Source of the DNA: Flavobacterium circumlabens
GTDB lineage: Bacteria > Bacteroidota > Bacteroidia > Flavobacteriales > Flavobacteriaceae
Direction of reading: 5' to 3'
Length of the DNA stretch: 64,000 bases
Assembly (NCBI RefSeq): GCF_004345565.1
Contig: NZ_SLWA01000004.1
Location: 360,162-424,161, forward strand
The notes below the pieces were generated by a model, which was not told the DNA's origin, searched no databases, and worked only from the letters and a program-made list of their open reading frames with translations. Below are positions 63,845-64,000 of this stretch, piece after piece (the stretch's first letter is position 1; the number at the start of each line of letters is the position of its first letter). Both the position numbers and the translations under genes were made by a program.

Positions 63845-63960
63845 GTGGGCGTTTCCCAGTGGGCCGGGCTCTTCACTAAATCTTTTGCGGGATTGGTTTG
63901 GGGTGCTTTAAGAGATTTACGTTCCCCGCAAAAGGATATCGCTGCGATCCCTAACGCACT
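63845..63960 (+). ncRNA. Structured intergenic repeat or RNA element
   Basis: GTGGGCGTT at the left pairs with AACGCAC at the right, and inside it TTTTGCGGG (63883-63891) pairs exactly with CCCGCAAAA (63925-63933), extended by ATC and GAT. The GC content is well above that of the surroundings. The ending with CCCTAACGC resembles intergenic repeats I recall from Flavobacterium genomes. The Rfam Flavo-1 motif is a candidate identity, but I could not test it. The strand is uncertain. No gene is seen from 63,613 to the window end. Confidence 0.4.
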
Positions 63961-64000
63961 TTAAGGGTAATTTGAGATCTTGTTTCCAAAAGAATCCTCC

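Overview
The window looks like a chromosomal segment of a Flavobacterium-like Bacteroidota. It is AT-rich, candidate promoters have the Bacteroidota form (TTTG, about 20 bp, TAnnTTTG), many secreted proteins are small with signal peptides ending in SxSQ-type sites, and the families (TPR-AraC membrane regulators, SPASM peptide maturases, DUF4239) are typical of that group. No rRNA, intact tRNA, CRISPR array or transposase was seen.

Region 1 (1 to about 44.6 kb, minus strand) is one giant trans-AT polyketide synthase operon. It reads right to left from a promoter near 44,590 through four PKS genes (3950, 4932, 3511 and at least 2396 aa), which I call A, B, C and D. The line begins with a methyltransferase-GNAT-type loading region and continues through at least ten complete extension modules plus a further KS that runs off the left edge. 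No acyltransferase domain sits in cis and no thioesterase is in the window, so the trans-AT and the end of the line should lie to the left. Three modules carry C-methyltransferases. One module is a bare KS-ACP, and two have DH-like domains without a KR. The predicted product is a long, methyl-branched, polyene-like chain.

Region 2 (44.6 to 56.9 kb) is an even more AT-rich RiPP island with two arms diverging from about 49.2 kb. The left arm encodes a radical SAM/SPASM maturase, a previously unlisted 46-aa precursor ending in a Ser/Cys-rich segment, an LpxL-like acyltransferase with what looks like a precursor-binding domain at its C terminus, and an M50-type membrane protease. The right arm encodes a split LanB dehydratase, a TPR-transmembrane-AraC regulator, a 48-aa lanthipeptide-type precursor with a GG leader but no cysteine, and a secreted prolyl oligopeptidase.

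The key integrating observation is that three promoters share the same operator. These promoters drive the PKS operon, the radical-SAM arm, and the Cys-less precursor with its peptidase. The core is an ATTTATAAAT-type site whose inner edge is exactly 39 bp from the first base of the -7 box in all three. In two of them a second copy lies exactly 21 bp further out, a spacing that suits an AraC-family activator such as the one encoded inside the island. PKS and RiPP genes therefore look like one regulon. LpxL-family enzymes use acyl-ACP donors, so a lipidated or polyketide-conjugated RiPP is a plausible product. That last step is inference.

Region 3 (57.2 to 64 kb) looks like ordinary genome: a Spy-like secreted protein, an AI-2E family permease, a potassium-channel-like protein, an apparently 5'-truncated MFS efflux protein, a small secreted protein, a DUF4239 membrane protein, a lipoprotein alpha/beta hydrolase, and a structured repeat element at the right edge. 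A strong terminator and a possible tRNA 3'-end remnant near 56.95 kb may mark the island boundary.
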